DNA of 21,369 bases. It comes from Mariprofundaceae bacterium. Its GTDB lineage: Bacteria; Pseudomonadota; Zetaproteobacteria; Mariprofundales; Mariprofundaceae. The stretch is taken from assembly GCA_030950825.1 (NCBI GenBank), contig JAUZQT010000134.1, positions 1 to 21,369 on the forward strand. The letters run 5' to 3'. The translations under genes were made by a program, and so were the position numbers. The notes beneath the pieces are model-generated. The model made no database searches, was not told the origin of the DNA, and worked only from the letters and a program-made list of their open reading frames with translations. Shown here piece by piece: positions 20,361-21,369 of this stretch; the stretch's first letter is position 1, and each line of letters opens with the position of its first letter.

Positions 20361-21369
20361 TTATGATGCCTCATGAAACAATTGAGCGATGGAACTCAAT
20401 ATTTTTTGTTGATCTTTTTGCTGTGTTTCAGATGCCAGTTGCAGCTGTTCACTTAAACCACGACTACCCAACTCATCCACCTTTTGCTCTACAGTTAACT
20501 TAAAGGTTGCTGATGCATTGTGATTGCTTGAATCTGAGGCGCGGATTTTTATATCCACATAGGTTGTCACGCCAGCAGGTGCGCTATCTTTATCAACCGT
20601 AAATACGCCAGATTCAGGGTTAAAATGTACCCAAGCTGGCAATGGCGAATCATTTGCTTGCGAGGCTGTATATGTCACCTTATCGCCATTCGTGCTTGTG
20701 AACGCATTGGCAGGTATTTGGAATTCAAAAGATGAGTTCGTCAAAACAACCAAGCGGTCTTTAATGCCCATATCCACATAAAACTCATCGCTTCCGCGAT
20801 TCGTTTGCGATAATTTATTATCATCACTGACAGTGGCACTATCACTGTTCACTTGAGGTGTTTTTGATTCAATTTCAGGCGCGTCTTTATTCACCCTTAA
20901 CGTGAAGGTCGCTGACGCATTGTGGTTATTGCCATCAGAGGCACGAACCTTAATATCTACTGCGGTTGTCCCTTCAGGTGCACCATCGCGGTGTACGGTA
21001 TAAACACCAGCTTCAGGATTAAAATGAATCCACGCAGGCAAAGCCGAATCATTCGCCTGTGATGAAGTATAAGAGATTCCCCCACTATCTTTGGGTGCAG
21101 AAAAAGCGTTCGCAGGAATCTGAAATTGAAAGCTCGAGTCCGTAAGTACTACCAAACGATCCTTGAGTCCCATATCAACCTGTAAATCACCAGCTACCCC
21201 CTTATCAGAATCCGAATCTTCTCCTTCAATGATTCCTTGAGCACTAGATGGAAAAGGCGTTGCAGGTGTTGCAGGTGTTGGTGTTGGTGTTGCAGGTGTT
21301 GCAGGTGTTGCAGGTGTTGCAGGTGTTGCAGGTGTTGCAGGTGTTGCAGGTGTTGCAGGTGTTGCAGGT
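20361..21369 (-). CDS. C-terminal part of a repeat-rich surface protein with two cadherin/He_PIG-like domains
   Basis: The reading frame is open from the window edge to the TAA at 20363-20361, so the real start lies beyond 21369; an internal ATG at 21173 is not the start. After a Thr-Pro-Ala linker come an acidic stretch (EGEDSDSD) and two copies of a roughly 134-residue unit: MG(L/I)KDRLVVL, F(Q/E)FQIPANAF, Y(T/S)(S/A)SQANDS(A/P)LPAW(I/V)HFNPE-GV, (V)DIK(V/I)RASD--NHNASATF. These are the marks of the cadherin-like putative Ig (He_PIG) fold common in adhesins exported by type I systems. The tail of about 45 residues is helical and charged (QLQLASETQQKDQQKILSSI). No RTX glycine-aspartate nonapeptides are seen. 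It is upstream of the TolC-OmpA export operon on the same strand and is its likely cargo. Confidence 0.8.
   Translation of the reverse strand, partial: PATPATPATPATPATPATPATPATPATPTPTPATPATPFPSSAQGIIEGEDSDSDKGVAGDLQVDMGLKDRLVVLTDSSFQFQIPANAFSAPKDSGGISYTSSQANDSALPAWIHFNPEAGVYTVHRDGAPEGTTAVDIKVRASDGNNHNASATFTLRVNKDAPEIESKTPQVNSDSATVSDDNKLSQTNRGSDEFYVDMGIKDRLVVLTNSSFEFQIPANAFTSTNGDKVTYTASQANDSPLPAWVHFNPESGVFTVDKDSAPAGVTTYVDIKIRASDSSNHNASATFKLTVEQKVDELGSRGLSEQLQLASETQQKDQQKILSSIAQLFHEAS
21261..21369. repeat. 9-bp tandem repeat (TGCAGGTGT) encoding a Thr-Pro-Ala linker, continuing past the window edge
   Basis: Ten full copies of TGCAGGTGT are seen: two at 21261-21278 and eight at 21291-21362, with a partial copy at the edge. 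Between them two six-base variants TGGTGT (21279-21290) lack the CAG-containing triplet. On the coding strand each full unit reads ACA CCT GCA (Thr-Pro-Ala). The perfect sequence identity of copies points to recent expansion. Changes in copy number keep the frame and alter linker length only. Confidence 0.92.

Noticed and set aside
20361..21173. ATG at 21173 as the start of the repeat protein
   Set aside because: The frame is open upstream through an acidic segment and the Thr-Pro-Ala linker to the window edge, so this ATG is internal.
21261..21369. CRISPR array
   Set aside because: Units are 9 bases, adjacent, with no spacers, and keep a protein reading frame.

Overview
The window is bacterial chromosome, almost certainly from a proteobacterium of moderate GC. 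Two things support this: an rpsU-yqeY-dnaG-rpoD macromolecular-synthesis operon, and an S-adenosylhomocysteine (SAH) riboswitch in front of ahcY. I cannot fix the genus from sequence alone. Nearly all genes lie on the minus strand; the exceptions are murJ and a PolB-type exonuclease.

Layout from left to right. (1) 1-6029, minus strand, housekeeping: in transcription order metK, then a promoter-like sequence and an SAH riboswitch, ahcY, a small exported EF-hand protein, arsC, purD, purE, a divergent TsaC/Sua5-like protein and a kinase-like gene cut by the window edge. Spacing from ahcY onward is very tight, with several overlaps and TAATG-type couplings, so one transcript under SAH control is plausible. 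(2) 6236-10763, minus strand: rpsU, a hairpin terminator, yqeY, dnaG and rpoD. (3) 10764-10939: a divergent intergenic region with two perfect palindromes. (4) 10940-13304, plus strand: murJ overlapped by a 3'-5' exonuclease gene. (5) 13305-13553: a convergent gap filled mostly by a 140-bp imperfect palindrome with a terminator-like core. (6) 13554-21369, minus strand, accessory: the end of a large repeat-containing surface protein, then a 635-bp gap packed with palindromic elements, then four genes for an envelope-spanning machine.

The accessory cluster is the most interesting part. In transcription order it encodes: a protein with a Thr-Pro-Ala repeat linker and two cadherin/He_PIG-like domains; a lipoprotein TolC-family outer-membrane channel fused to a C-terminal OmpA peptidoglycan-binding domain; an exported periplasmic adaptor; a GAF-like/HlyD membrane-fusion protein; and a polytopic M50 zinc metalloprotease carrying its own HlyD lipoyl/coiled-coil domain. 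It resembles a type I secretion system for a giant adhesin, but no ABC ATPase is present in the window. A membrane-embedded protease sits where the ATPase would be expected. The M50 reading frame also continues upstream, with clear coding character, to the stop of the preceding gene without any ATG, GTG or TTG that would include its conserved N-terminus.
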